64,000 nucleotides of DNA, taken from Polaribacter pectinis. GTDB lineage: Bacteria; Bacteroidota; Bacteroidia; Flavobacteriales; Flavobacteriaceae. Shown here one piece after another: positions 25,844 to 35,125 of the stretch. Position 1 is the stretch's first letter, and each line of letters opens with the position of its first letter. Both the position numbers and the translations under genes were made by a program. The notes below the pieces were generated by a model. It worked only from the letters and a program-made list of their open reading frames with translations. It searched no databases and had not been told where the DNA came from. The DNA lies in the NCBI RefSeq assembly GCF_014352875.1, contig NZ_CP060695.1, forward strand, positions 1,705,501 through 1,769,500. Direction: 5' to 3'.

Positions 25844-25950
25844 CACTATAAAAATACGGCTTTCTAATAGCTTTATTTACAGATTAACATTTGTTTAGCA
25901 TATCTTATTATTGAATTCTTTTATGACAAATAAAAAAAATCAAATTAAAA

Positions 25951-25976
25951 TGTAACTAATTTAAAAAAACAGCGTC
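25951..25976 (+). promoter_or_regulatory. ECF-type promoter candidate before the large metalloprotease
   Basis: TGTAAC (25951-25956), 16 bases, CGTC (25973-25976). It has the same -35 as the boxes near the ECF sigma gene and a spacer one base shorter. The CDS starts 92 bases downstream. The 225-base gap otherwise shows only AT-rich sequence. Confidence 0.5.
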
Positions 25977-26068
25977 TTTTAGTTATAAAATTCATTTTAT
26001 CATAAAATTAACATTCAATTATTATTTAAAATTTAATTTAACACTTTATTAATCAACTCAATAATCAC

Positions 26069-28687
26069 ATGAAAACAACCAACTCAAGGTCATTTAAAAT
26101 CATTTGTTCTTTGTTCTTAACCCTAACAATTTTAGGTGTGCAAGATTCAAATGCCCAATTTTGGAAAAAGAAAAAAGACAAAAAAGAGACTGTTAAAAAA
26201 ACACCTCCTAAAAAGAAAGGAAAATCTATTAAAGATTTAACAAAGAGTAGTAAAAAAATAGAGGGCTTATTTACTATTTTTCAAGACACAATTACAGGTT
26301 CTGTAAAATTATTAGTAAAAAAAGACCAATTAAATAAAGATTTTATCTACTTCTCTCAAATTGCAGACGGAGTTGTAGAAGCAGGTCAATTTAGAGGTGC
26401 TTACCAAGGCTCTACTGTTTTTAATTTGAAAAAATTTTTTAACAGATTAGAATTTATTGCACCTAATACTGCTTTCTATTTTGATAAAAACAATGCAATT
26501 TCTAAATCCTCTGAAGCAAATATTAGTGATGCAGTTGTTGCCGCTGGTAAAATTTTAGCAGAAGATGAAAAAACCGGAGAATTTTTAATTGATGCAGATG
26601 GATTATTTCTATCAGAAACTTTTACGAGAGTTAAAAGACCAAGATTTCCAGGAAGTTCTCCTTTAGCTTTTAGTTTAGGAAGATTTGACAAAGGAAAGTC
26701 TAAAGTAGAAGAAATTAAAAATTATCCAGAGAACACAAACGTTAAAACTGAATATGTTTACAATAACCCTTCTGTTTTAAACGGCGGAAGCGCAGCAGTT
26801 ACTGATGGTAGAAATGTTTCTATTAAGGTTTTTCATACATTTATGAATATGCCAGAAAGCGATTATGAAACAAGATTAGATGATGCAAGAGTAGGTTATT
26901 TCTTAACAGAAACAAATGATATGACATCTACAGATGTTGTAAATTATAGAGATTTTATTCACAGATGGAAATTAGTGAAAAAAGATCCTAATGCAACAAT
27001 TTCTGAACCAGTTACACCAATTACTTGGTGGATAGAGAATACAACGCCAAAAGAATTTATAGAAACTATTAAAGAAGGTGTGTTAGCTTGGAATGAAGCT
27101 TTTGAGAAAGCAGGTTTTAACAATGCAATGGTTGTTAAAGTACAACCAGATGACGCAGATTGGGATGCTGGTGATGTTCGTTACAATGTTTTACGTTGGA
27201 CATCTTCTCCTAATCCTCCTTTTGGTGGTTATGGGCCAAGTTTTGTAAACCCAAGAACTGGAGAAATTTTAGGAGCAGATATTATGTTAGAATATGTGCA
27301 TTTTACAAACAGAGTTTATTATGATAGAGTTTTTAACAATGCTGCAGCCTTAAACTTTACTGCGGAAACTGAAGAAGAAGAAAAAGCAAAATTCTTTCAA
27401 AATAAAAACAATCATTTATTCTGTTCTAAAGGGCATTTAATGCATGAAAACACATTGTTCGGTCAAACGGTTTTAGCTGCAGCTGGAGCTTCTGATTTAG
27501 AAATGAAAGGAATGAAAGAACAAGGAATGAAATCTTTAATTATGCACGAAGTTGGGCATACTTTAGGATTGAATCACAATATGAAAGCAAGTCAGTTATT
27601 TTCTCCAGAACAATTAGCAGATGCAAATTTCATTAAAGGAAAAGCGTTAACTGGTTCAGTGATGGATTATGCAGGAATCAACTTAACAAAAGACAGAAGC
27701 AAACAAGGGCAATATTACGATATGGCTGTTGGACCTTATGATGTTTGGGCTATTCAATTTGGTTACACACCTTTTAAATCAGATTCTGAAAGAGAAGCTT
27801 TATTAGCAAGATCTACAGAACCTGCATTAATTTTTGGAAATGATGCTGATGATATGCGTTCACCTGGAAAAGCAATTGACCCAAGAGTTATGATTGGCGA
27901 TTTATCTAACGACCAAATTAGATATTCTATTGACAGAATTGAATTATCTAATTCAATGATGAAAGATATTAAAACTCGTTTTGGAACTTCTGGTGAATCT
28001 TACATGCAATTAAGACAAGCTTACTATATTTTAAGTGGACAATCTGCAACTGCTGCTGGTGTTATATCAAGATTTATTGGTGGTGTTTATGTTGATAGAA
28101 CTAAACCTGGGCAAGATGCATCTGTTAAACCTTACACTCCAGTAAGTTTAGAAGACCAAAAAAGAGCAATGAATGCTTTAGAAAAATATGTTTTTGCTCC
28201 AGATGCATTTAATGCACCAGCAGACGTATATAACTATTTAGCAAGACAAAGAAGAGGCTATAATTTCTTTAGTGGGACAGAAGACCCAAAAATTCATGAG
28301 CAAGTTTTAAGTTATCAAACTAGAATTTTAGCACATATTATGCACCCGAATACATTGCAAAGAATTTCAAATTCAGAATTGTATGGAAACGAATATAAAT
28401 TATCTACTTATATGACAGATTTAAACAATGCAATGTTTAAACAAGATATTAGAGGAAGCGTTAATTCTTTCCGTCAGAATTTACAAGCTGCCTATACTAA
28501 AGGATTGATTAATATAATTACAGGAAAATCTAGTAGTAGATATCCTGTTGCAGCTAAATCAATGGCAATTTACAATCTTAAAAACATTAAAACTTGGGTT
28601 AGTAATAATACGGGTGATATTGCTACTAAAGCACATAAAAATCACTTAAAAACATTAATAACCAATACTATGACAGAAATTAAATAA
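26069..28687 (+). CDS. Secreted zinc-dependent metalloprotease (DUF5117/DUF4953 type)
   Basis: 872 residues. A signal peptide (about 1-29, ending SNAQF) is followed by a very basic linker (KKKKDKKETVKK), the DUF5118/DUF5117 region, and a metzincin-like catalytic domain with HEVGHTLGLNHN (about 493-504; extended zinc motif HExxHxxGxxH) and MDYAGINL downstream as a Met-turn candidate. The DUF4953-type C-terminal region follows. Probably acts in the periplasm or outside the cell on peptides or proteins. A hairpin terminator follows, and an ECF-type box precedes the gene. Confidence 0.9.
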   Translation: MKTTNSRSFKIICSLFLTLTILGVQDSNAQFWKKKKDKKETVKKTPPKKKGKSIKDLTKSSKKIEGLFTIFQDTITGSVKLLVKKDQLNKDFIYFSQIADGVVEAGQFRGAYQGSTVFNLKKFFNRLEFIAPNTAFYFDKNNAISKSSEANISDAVVAAGKILAEDEKTGEFLIDADGLFLSETFTRVKRPRFPGSSPLAFSLGRFDKGKSKVEEIKNYPENTNVKTEYVYNNPSVLNGGSAAVTDGRNVSIKVFHTFMNMPESDYETRLDDARVGYFLTETNDMTSTDVVNYRDFIHRWKLVKKDPNATISEPVTPITWWIENTTPKEFIETIKEGVLAWNEAFEKAGFNNAMVVKVQPDDADWDAGDVRYNVLRWTSSPNPPFGGYGPSFVNPRTGEILGADIMLEYVHFTNRVYYDRVFNNAAALNFTAETEEEEKAKFFQNKNNHLFCSKGHLMHENTLFGQTVLAAAGASDLEMKGMKEQGMKSLIMHEVGHTLGLNHNMKASQLFSPEQLADANFIKGKALTGSVMDYAGINLTKDRSKQGQYYDMAVGPYDVWAIQFGYTPFKSDSEREALLARSTEPALIFGNDADDMRSPGKAIDPRVMIGDLSNDQIRYSIDRIELSNSMMKDIKTRFGTSGESYMQLRQAYYILSGQSATAAGVISRFIGGVYVDRTKPGQDASVKPYTPVSLEDQKRAMNALEKYVFAPDAFNAPADVYNYLARQRRGYNFFSGTEDPKIHEQVLSYQTRILAHIMHPNTLQRISNSELYGNEYKLSTYMTDLNNAMFKQDIRGSVNSFRQNLQAAYTKGLINIITGKSSSRYPVAAKSMAIYNLKNIKTWVSNNTGDIATKAHKNHLKTLITNTMTEIK

Positions 28688-28707
28688 CCTTATAAAGATT
28701 ATTTATA

Positions 28708-28739
28708 AAAACCGCAATCTTTTAGATTGCGGTTTTTTT
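28708..28739 (+). terminator. Terminator after the metalloprotease
   Basis: AAAACCGCAATCT-TTT-AGATTGCGGTTTT is a perfect 13-bp stem followed by T residues. Confidence 0.92.
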
Positions 28740-28750
28740 ATCTTTACAAT

Positions 28751-29629
28751 ATGGCAAACATATTAATTACAGGTGGTACAGGATTAGTAGGTACAAGACT
28801 TACTGAATTATTAGTTAAAAAAAATCATGAAGTAAGAATTTTAAGCAGAAATCCTTCTGCTAAAAATGAGTATAAATGGGATATTTCTAAAGATTTTATT
28901 GATGAAAAAGTATTAGAAAATTTAGACTATATAATTCATTTAGCTGGTGCTGGAATTGCTGATGAACGTTGGACTGATAAAAGAAAACAAGTAATTATTG
29001 ATAGCCGTGTTGAAACAGCAAATTTAATTTTTGATAAAATAAAGGCTCAAAAAATAGAATTAAAAGGATTTATTTCTGCTTCCGGAAGTAATTTTTATGG
29101 AGCTAAAACCACAGATAAAATCTACGAAGAAAAAGACAAAGCAGGAAACGATTTTTTAGGTGAAGTATGTGTAAAATGGGAAGCTGCAGCAACACAATTT
29201 AAAGCTTTAGAAATTCCTGTTACCATTTTAAGAACAGGTATTGTTTTAGCTGAAAAAGGCGGTGCTTTAGAGAAAATGAAAACACCTGTTGTTTCTCCTC
29301 TTGGATCTGGAGACCAATATCTCTCTTGGATTCATATTGATGATTTATGTGAAATGTATATTTATTCCATTGAAAATAATTTATCTGGTACATACAATGC
29401 AGTTGCTCCTGAATATCACACTAGTAAATCATTCTCTAAAGAATTAGCTAAAAATATAAACCGTCCTTTTTTACCAATTGGAGTTCCTTCTTTTATTTTA
29501 AAAATGGTTTTTGGAGAATTAGCAGTTATTCTTTTGGAAGGCAGTAGGCTTTCATCAAAAAAAATCGAAAAGAATGGATATTCTTTCCGATTTTCGACTC
29601 TAGATATAGCGCTAAAATCTGTTAGTTAG
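28751..29629 (+). CDS. NAD(P)-dependent epimerase (TIGR01777/YfcH family)
   Basis: 292 residues from the ATG at 28751. An upstream in-frame TTG lies within the preceding terminator and is not plausible. The Rossmann glycine motif is ITGGTGLVG at residues 5-13. SRNPS, HLAGAGIADERWTDKRKQ and a C-terminal DUF1731-like part (LPIGVPSFILKMVFGELA) fit the TIGR01777 sugar-nucleotide-epimerase-like family, which is present in many bacteria with unknown substrate. It overlaps the convergent downstream gene by 8 bases. Confidence 0.9.
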   Translation: MANILITGGTGLVGTRLTELLVKKNHEVRILSRNPSAKNEYKWDISKDFIDEKVLENLDYIIHLAGAGIADERWTDKRKQVIIDSRVETANLIFDKIKAQKIELKGFISASGSNFYGAKTTDKIYEEKDKAGNDFLGEVCVKWEAAATQFKALEIPVTILRTGIVLAEKGGALEKMKTPVVSPLGSGDQYLSWIHIDDLCEMYIYSIENNLSGTYNAVAPEYHTSKSFSKELAKNINRPFLPIGVPSFILKMVFGELAVILLEGSRLSSKKIEKNGYSFRFSTLDIALKSVS

Positions 29630-30095
29630 CCGCTATAACGCTCTCCCCGTCTCTGTCCACTTCTTTCATTTTACCTAACCAAGTTCTACCACCTAATGTA
29701 GACTTGTAGTATACGTTTCTACCTCTAATTTTAGTAATTTCCATTTTTAAATGAGTGCCTGTTTTAAAAGGAAAATTTGGTAAATTAATTTCTTTTAATG
29801 TTATTAAACATTCTCTTCTAGAAATCCATTTAATAGAAGATTTTATATAATTTTTATTGTTGTTATAGTATTCTATATGTTCTTTTCCATTAAAAATAAC
29901 AAGTACTTGTCCGCCTTTATATTCATAAGTAAATGTTTTGTTGTCTATAATTGGAGCATCTTTATATTCTGCAATATTTTCTGCAATTAAAGATTTTGAG
30001 TACACACCCAATGTCATAAGTCTATCTTGGGCGTTTGTTGCAATTGTAAAAGTTAAAATGAACGCAAATAATAATTGATTTTTAATAGTTTTCAT
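29622..30095 (-). CDS. Exported hypothetical protein
   Basis: 157 residues. Signal peptide 1-22 (basic start, hydrophobic run, ending TNAQ). The body is mostly beta, with KTFTYEYKGGQVLVIFNGKEHIEYYNNNKNYIK. No family recognised. The start is preceded by AACCCCTAA, 10 bases upstream, the same 9-mer that precedes the next upstream gene, suggesting joint control. Confidence 0.65.
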   Translation of the reverse strand: MKTIKNQLLFAFILTFTIATNAQDRLMTLGVYSKSLIAENIAEYKDAPIIDNKTFTYEYKGGQVLVIFNGKEHIEYYNNNKNYIKSSIKWISRRECLITLKEINLPNFPFKTGTHLKMEITKIRGRNVYYKSTLGGRTWLGKMKEVDRDGESVIAAN

Positions 30096-30105
30096 TGTAT
30101 TTAGT

Positions 30106-30114
30106 TTAGGGGTT
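30106..30114 (-). promoter_or_regulatory. AACCCCTAA motif before the exported protein
   Basis: AACCCCTAA on the minus strand, ending 10 bases before the ATG. The identical 9-mer is at 30332-30340. Confidence 0.4.
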
Positions 30115-30149
30115 AAAAAAATATTAAGTAATAAAAGTTTAATTTCAAT

Positions 30150-30320
30150 TTAAAAGAAACCTGTTCCTGGATCTTCTGGTGAAGCGGCTTGGGCTTTTTC
30201 TGGACTTAAAATGATATAAGTGCCTAATGCAGTTAAAGCTGCAAATTTACCGTAATTGCCAATTTTTTGTATTGCTTCTTTTCTAGTAATTTCTTTACTA
30301 GTTTGTTTTTGTAAATTCAT
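30150..30320 (-). CDS. 56-residue exported peptide with TRKEA leader
   Basis: Open from ATG (30318-30320) to TAA (30150-30152), 56 codons. The N-terminal SKEITRKEAIQKIG resembles the Tat-type [ST]RREA leader with Lys at the second basic position. A hydrophobic run FAALTALGTYIIL and a cleavage-like AQAA follow, then a short tail EDPGTGFF. After cleavage only about 10-12 residues would remain, so it may be a leader-only or anchored peptide. It lies between two exported-protein genes with the same AACCCCTAA motif 11 bases before its start. The clean reading frame and signal layout support it as a real gene. Confidence 0.6.
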   Translation of the reverse strand: MNLQKQTSKEITRKEAIQKIGNYGKFAALTALGTYIILSPEKAQAASPEDPGTGFF

Positions 30321-30331
30321 TATTATTAAAG

Positions 30332-30340
30332 TTAGGGGTT
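30332..30340 (-). promoter_or_regulatory. AACCCCTAA motif before the 56-residue peptide gene
   Basis: AACCCCTAA on the minus strand, 11 bases before the ATG. It overlaps the stop codon of the upstream T9SS gene. Confidence 0.4.
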
Positions 30341-33300
30341 ACTCTAAAATTATTTTTTTATTTATTTTTTTTGAATTAGATTCTAGTTGAATAAAATAGA
30401 TTCCTGATGTTAATTTTGGAAGTATAATTTCTTTAGAAAGTTGATTAGAAAAGTTAGTATTAAATACTTCTTTTCCTATTGTATTGTATACTTTCACTTT
30501 AGATTTTCCTTGTTCTAAACCATTAATTGTTAGAATTCTTTTACCTGTTTTAAAAATTTGTATATTCTCTTTAACAATATCATTTGTAATAGATAAAGTT
30601 TCTGTTGTTGTATGAATATAAAATCTACCTCCACTATTTAAGTCTGATGATAATTCAACTTTATATGAAGCATTAGTTTCATCTATTCTAGTAAATGTGT
30701 TTAACTCTTTGTCTTCAATATACACCTTCAATCCATTAGGAATATTTAAAATATCTGCCGAAAATGTAATTTCAGAATTTGCTATTGCATTAATTCCTAC
30801 AGGAACTATCATTGAGTTAAAATCTGAATCTGGTAAAGCTTGTAAAGCATATTTTGTTCCATCATTTTCTGCTACTAAATGCGTATACAAAGCAAATGAG
30901 GTAGAACTGCCGCTAAACAAACCTGCATCATAACCGTCATCTAAACCTGTAGTTGTTCCGTTTATATATTTTATATCTGTATTTTTTTCTAAAGTTCCGT
31001 TATTCATTTTAAGCTTTATTTCAAACCTTTCAGATTCTCCTCTCATGAATAAATTTTCAGATTTATGGTTCTGCATATTCTCGTTCATCTTAATTATACC
31101 ATCAGAACTTACGCGAACAAAATAACCTTGACCAGGTGAAATATATTTTGCGTCTGAAGCATTATTAAATGGTTTATAAGTAGCAGAAGCAGTATCCCAA
31201 AAATAAATTGCTTTAAAACCAGATTGTAATACATTAAAATTAATATCAATAATATTATTTACTGAATTTGCGGGATCATTTAAGTTTAGAAATGAAGGAA
31301 ATGGATTTCCTATTAAATTCCAACCATTTGTTCCTACTTTCACCTCTTTTTCAACATCATCTGTTTTTAAATCTCCTGTAAATGTTATGTTTCCTGCAGA
31401 AGAAATACGAATAGAATGTCCTTTACCAATTGTAAAATTACCAGAAGTTGTAGTTCCATTTTGGTAATAATCCCAACCTGGTGTAACATTATTATAAGAA
31501 CTTAAACTTCTATTATTTCCAGAACCAGCAAGCAATGGTGTTGCATTTGCAAAAAGATCTATATCTTGATTTTCTACCGGGCTAGAAATTAAATACCAAC
31601 TTGTGTTATCTTTAATATACCTATCGTAAGAAATATTTCCTGTTACTGTTCCATTAACAATTAATGATCCACTACTTGTTGCATTAGACTTAATTTTGGT
31701 AGTACCGGTTGTTGTTAAGTTTTCAGTAACTGTAATAGATTTACCTGCATTAATATTAAGAACTCCAGCAACAGAAATATTATTTACAAATACATTTTCT
31801 AGGTTTAAGTTTGCTGTTTTACCCACAGGTATAGAAACTATATCAATAGTAATTGGTAATCTTGTTAAGCTCCAATTATTAGAATCTGACCAATTTCCAG
31901 AATTTGCTATAAACTCATTTGTTACTGCTGCGTCATTAATAGTAATTTGAAATTCTTTTTTATAATACTCACCAACATTTGGTGCAGTATAAGAAACCAT
32001 ATAAGTTCCTTGTGTAGATGCAGAAAGATCAATCTTACCAGTAGAACTATTTATTGATAAACCAGAAGTACTAGAAAAAGTTCCACCAGAAATTCCATTA
32101 ATTGTAGGAGTTGGATCTAAACCATGAATAGAATATGAATTTTCAGTAAAAGTAAAATTAGAGAAATCATTATAATGTACGTCTATAAATTTTTCAATTA
32201 CTTTTGCATAATCTCTAGAAAAATAAGGTATTGTTGGGCTATTTCCATCAGAAACACCGTAAGTTGAAGAATATACACTACCTAAATCTCTTACTCTTCT
32301 GTTAACTTCTGTCATTATTCCGTCTATGGTTCCTCCACCACCTTTTACAGTTCCACCACCTTGTACAACAGAATTATTAGTAGAAGTATCTCCAGAACCA
32401 TGTCTAATATTACTGTAATAATCTCCAGCAAAATAAGAATTGCTTCCAGGGTTTGTATCATCACAAGAACCTTGATTTCCGTTTCCAATATTACTTGGTA
32501 CAGTTCTATAACCCTCAGTTCTAGAACAACCTGCATAACCTAAATTAGCATATTGTATACCTCCAGTAACTTGCATGATTCCTCCAAAACTATTTTCACC
32601 TCTAATTAAATCTTCAAAAGTTGAATTGCTTATGTTATTTTCAATAAGATTTTTAATAGTTACTCTTGCTAACTCTGTTGTATTTGTTGAAGTATTATTT
32701 AAATCTTCATCAAAAGAACTACTAGGTAAATTATAACCTGCCTCAATTCTAGGTATTGAATGACTTTGACCATGCAAATCTATATACAAACCTTTACCAA
32801 ATTTGTTATTAATATCTGTACTTGCTTGGTCTATAAAACCATGAAAAGCATCAAAATATATTTTGGCTGTAGAATTACCACAAGTAGCTACACTTTCATT
32901 TCTATTAGGATCTAATTTCCTTCTATGCAATCTATTAACAATAATATATGGATATGCCCCAAATTGATCGAAACATTTTTTCTGAATTTCTTTAATTAAA
33001 ACATCCGTATTATCATCCATTTCATTGGTTCCACAACTTCTTGTTGGTAATTCTGAAGGTTGTAGTCTTCCTCCATGAGGTGCAGAAATAATAATTGGCA
33101 TTGTACCAGGAATGTATTCAATATATTTTTTACTACTATTTTGATATTGTGATACTCCAGGAAAAGCTTCATTTATAATTGTTACAGAATCTGTTATTGT
33201 TATTGGGCAACTTCCATTAGTTGTGTATGTAACAGTATATGTACCTTCTGTAGAATCAGAAACATCTATAACACCTGTAGAAGAATTAATATCTAAACCA

Positions 33301-34106
33301 GAAGTAGAACTGTAAGTACCACTTTGGCCTGTTGTTGTTGGTAATAAATCTAAATCATTTTTATTTACTCTTGATGTTGGATATGAGAAAGTTGCAACAT
33401 CTTCACTTGTAATTGATATATTTTTTGTTGAACTATTTTGATCAGGATTTGTTGTTGTATATGTAACTACATAATTACCAATTGTAGAAGCAGCAATGTT
33501 TATTTGCCCTGAAGAACTATTTAAACTTAACCCAGAAGTTGAAGAGAATGTTCCTCCATTTTCGCCTGTAATTGTTGGTGTCGGATTTGAATCTGCACCA
33601 CAATAACTATTTTTGGAGTAACTAAAGCTAGCATCATCTAAAACAATAGTTTTGTTTACAGCAAAATATTCCGTTTGTGTAATTTCTGAATTTGTTGCAC
33701 TTGTAGAAAAATTACCGTCAAAAGTAAAAGAATTAGCAACGCCATCTATAGTTATAGACATGTTACCATTACTATTCCAACCATCTCCATATCTATCGTA
33801 CAAAATTACGTAATAGCCAGATTCTGCTGGTATATTATCATTTACAGATATATTTAATGGTGTTGATGGTAATATAGCGTCATAAACATCACTAGATGAT
33901 CCTGCTGAATAACCATTTGGGTGTACAATAGTAAGAAGTTTTATATCTGTAGGAGAATATAACTCAATTTTATTCTCTGTAGACCATTGGTTCCAATCTA
34001 CAATTATTGATACGTCTACATTTTGTGAAAAGAATGTTAATGATTTTGAAAAAATAATTAAGACAATTAAACGTCTTAAAAAATTAGGGGAAATTTTTTT
34101 AGTCAT
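30339..34106 (-). CDS. T9SS-secreted protein with N-formylglutamate-amidohydrolase-like domain and beta repeats
   Basis: 1255 residues. Signal peptide about 1-28 (ending FFSQ). Two beta repeats with GGTFSSTSGLSLNSSSG / GTYSSTSGLDINSSTG (about 170-310) precede a catalytic-looking domain (about 335-640) with ISAPHGG, LPTRSCGTNEMDDNTD and DLHGQSHS, like N-formylglutamate amidohydrolase or AmpD-unlike HutG-type hydrolases. A third repeat (about 650-720) and beta-rich segments follow. The last 80 residues are a type A T9SS sorting domain (KVKVYNTIGKEVF, LTSGIYFIQLES). It should be exported by the Por machinery and anchored or released. The substrate is unknown; the hydrolase assignment rests on motif resemblance. 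Confidence 0.75.
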   Translation of the reverse strand: MTKKISPNFLRRLIVLIIFSKSLTFFSQNVDVSIIVDWNQWSTENKIELYSPTDIKLLTIVHPNGYSAGSSSDVYDAILPSTPLNISVNDNIPAESGYYVILYDRYGDGWNSNGNMSITIDGVANSFTFDGNFSTSATNSEITQTEYFAVNKTIVLDDASFSYSKNSYCGADSNPTPTITGENGGTFSSTSGLSLNSSSGQINIAASTIGNYVVTYTTTNPDQNSSTKNISITSEDVATFSYPTSRVNKNDLDLLPTTTGQSGTYSSTSGLDINSSTGVIDVSDSTEGTYTVTYTTNGSCPITITDSVTIINEAFPGVSQYQNSSKKYIEYIPGTMPIIISAPHGGRLQPSELPTRSCGTNEMDDNTDVLIKEIQKKCFDQFGAYPYIIVNRLHRRKLDPNRNESVATCGNSTAKIYFDAFHGFIDQASTDINNKFGKGLYIDLHGQSHSIPRIEAGYNLPSSSFDEDLNNTSTNTTELARVTIKNLIENNISNSTFEDLIRGENSFGGIMQVTGGIQYANLGYAGCSRTEGYRTVPSNIGNGNQGSCDDTNPGSNSYFAGDYYSNIRHGSGDTSTNNSVVQGGGTVKGGGGTIDGIMTEVNRRVRDLGSVYSSTYGVSDGNSPTIPYFSRDYAKVIEKFIDVHYNDFSNFTFTENSYSIHGLDPTPTINGISGGTFSSTSGLSINSSTGKIDLSASTQGTYMVSYTAPNVGEYYKKEFQITINDAAVTNEFIANSGNWSDSNNWSLTRLPITIDIVSIPVGKTANLNLENVFVNNISVAGVLNINAGKSITVTENLTTTGTTKIKSNATSSGSLIVNGTVTGNISYDRYIKDNTSWYLISSPVENQDIDLFANATPLLAGSGNNRSLSSYNNVTPGWDYYQNGTTTSGNFTIGKGHSIRISSAGNITFTGDLKTDDVEKEVKVGTNGWNLIGNPFPSFLNLNDPANSVNNIIDINFNVLQSGFKAIYFWDTASATYKPFNNASDAKYISPGQGYFVRVSSDGIIKMNENMQNHKSENLFMRGESERFEIKLKMNNGTLEKNTDIKYINGTTTGLDDGYDAGLFSGSSTSFALYTHLVAENDGTKYALQALPDSDFNSMIVPVGINAIANSEITFSADILNIPNGLKVYIEDKELNTFTRIDETNASYKVELSSDLNSGGRFYIHTTTETLSITNDIVKENIQIFKTGKRILTINGLEQGKSKVKVYNTIGKEVFNTNFSNQLSKEIILPKLTSGIYFIQLESNSKKINKKIILE

Positions 34107-34109
34107 TAG

Positions 34110-34117
34110 TTAGGGGG
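34110..34117 (-). promoter_or_regulatory. CCCCCTAA variant motif before the T9SS gene
   Basis: On the minus strand CCCCCTAA ends 3 bases before the ATG. It is close to the AACCCCTAA pair at 30106 and 30332, with one extra C and closer to the start. Confidence 0.3.
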
Positions 34118-34182
34118 ATAAAAAGGGCAATCGTTAATTAAATTCTAATATAATTTAAAGTGTTTTGTTAATAATAATTTTT

Positions 34183-34190
34183 CAAATATA
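34183..34190 (-). promoter_or_regulatory. TATATTTG promoter box for the T9SS gene
   Basis: TATATTTG on the minus strand fits TAnnTTTG exactly, 76 bases upstream of the start, between the YceI gene and the T9SS gene. The -33 TTTG is not at ideal spacing. Confidence 0.5.
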
Positions 34191-34220
34191 GCATTTTTTT
34201 ACAAATAGCCTAAAAAAAAC

Positions 34221-34850
34221 TTAAAAAGTTGATGAAATATTCAAAGCAACATCATTCCAAGTTCTAGAAATTCCATCAGAACCTGTGTGCAAAGCTTCAC
34301 AAATTTTATTTAAAGAAGCTAATGCTGCAGCAGCATTCCATTTATTTACGTCCATTGTTGCTTCCATAGAAAATGTTTTATCTTTTATAGTGTAAGTAAA
34401 TGGAACTTTTTCTGAAACACCATTCATTATAATTGTAGCTGAACCAATAGAATCGTTTTCTATCAATAATTTTCCAGAAAGTAATTTTGTTTTATCCATA
34501 ACTCCAAAGAAAAACTTTTGAATCTTATAATCTCTACTAGAATCTTTTGTAAAAATACTACTTACAGGAATTGAAAACTCTGTATTATTAATAGCTTCTT
34601 TAATAGAATTTCCTTCACCTCCAGACAATATATTTACTTCTTTAAATTGACCACCTACTGCAACTTTATCTGTAGTTTTATATGCTGTAAAATTAACTTC
34701 GTTGGTTGCTTTTTTTAATGAAAAAGTAGCATTACTCTTTTTAGTTACTGTAGTAACTTCATTTGTATTCTCTTTTTTTGATTCAGATTTACATGCTGTA
34801 AAATTAAATACCAACATTGCTACAAATAATACTGTATATGTTTTTTTCAT
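34221..34850 (-). CDS. YceI-family lipoprotein
   Basis: 209 residues. The lipobox FTACKS (Cys20) is followed by a polar linker and a YceI-like lipocalin-type domain (NEVNFTAYKTTDKVAVGGQF, residues about 52-71). The C-terminal half has the GVMDKT and VSEKVPFTYTIKD signatures. Known YceI proteins bind isoprenoid or fatty lipids in a hydrophobic barrel. It is downstream of the lipid-synthesis run cdsA-psd-ACBP, so a periplasmic lipid-binding role is consistent. Confidence 0.85.
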   Translation of the reverse strand: MKKTYTVLFVAMLVFNFTACKSESKKENTNEVTTVTKKSNATFSLKKATNEVNFTAYKTTDKVAVGGQFKEVNILSGGEGNSIKEAINNTEFSIPVSSIFTKDSSRDYKIQKFFFGVMDKTKLLSGKLLIENDSIGSATIIMNGVSEKVPFTYTIKDKTFSMEATMDVNKWNAAAALASLNKICEALHTGSDGISRTWNDVALNISSTF

Positions 34851-34860
34851 GATTTAGTTT

Positions 34861-35121
34861 TTATGATTTTAAAATTGTTTTTGCTAATGCTATATATTCT
34901 TTTTTTGCTTCGTCTGATGACATTCCGTTTAATTGCACCCAAGCATTAAATTTAAAAGCACTTCTTACGTTTAATCCGTTATTTGCAGAGAACTTATTAC
35001 CATAATTTGCTTGTTTATAAAAAGCATAAAATTTAAGCATTACATCTGGTGCAACTCCTTTTTTAAGCGCAGAAATCTTCTCGAAGGCTTTTTTAAACTC
35101 TATGTCTAAGTCACTATCCAT
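34861..35121 (-). CDS. Acyl-CoA-binding protein
   Basis: 86 residues, standard ACBP size and four-helix pattern: LDIEFKKAFEKIS, MLKFYAFYKQANYG (binding-site Tyr and Lys region), KFNAWVQLNGMSSDEAKKEYIAL. It binds long-chain acyl-CoA in the cytosol. It starts 4 bases after the end of psd, in an apparent operon with phospholipid genes, which links acyl-CoA supply to membrane lipid synthesis. Confidence 0.9.
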   Translation of the reverse strand: MDSDLDIEFKKAFEKISALKKGVAPDVMLKFYAFYKQANYGNKFSANNGLNVRSAFKFNAWVQLNGMSSDEAKKEYIALAKTILKS

Positions 35122-35125
35122 TGTA

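Noticed and set aside
28727..28750. Upstream TTG start of the epimerase
   Set aside because: It falls within the hairpin of the preceding terminator, so the ATG at 28751 is chosen.
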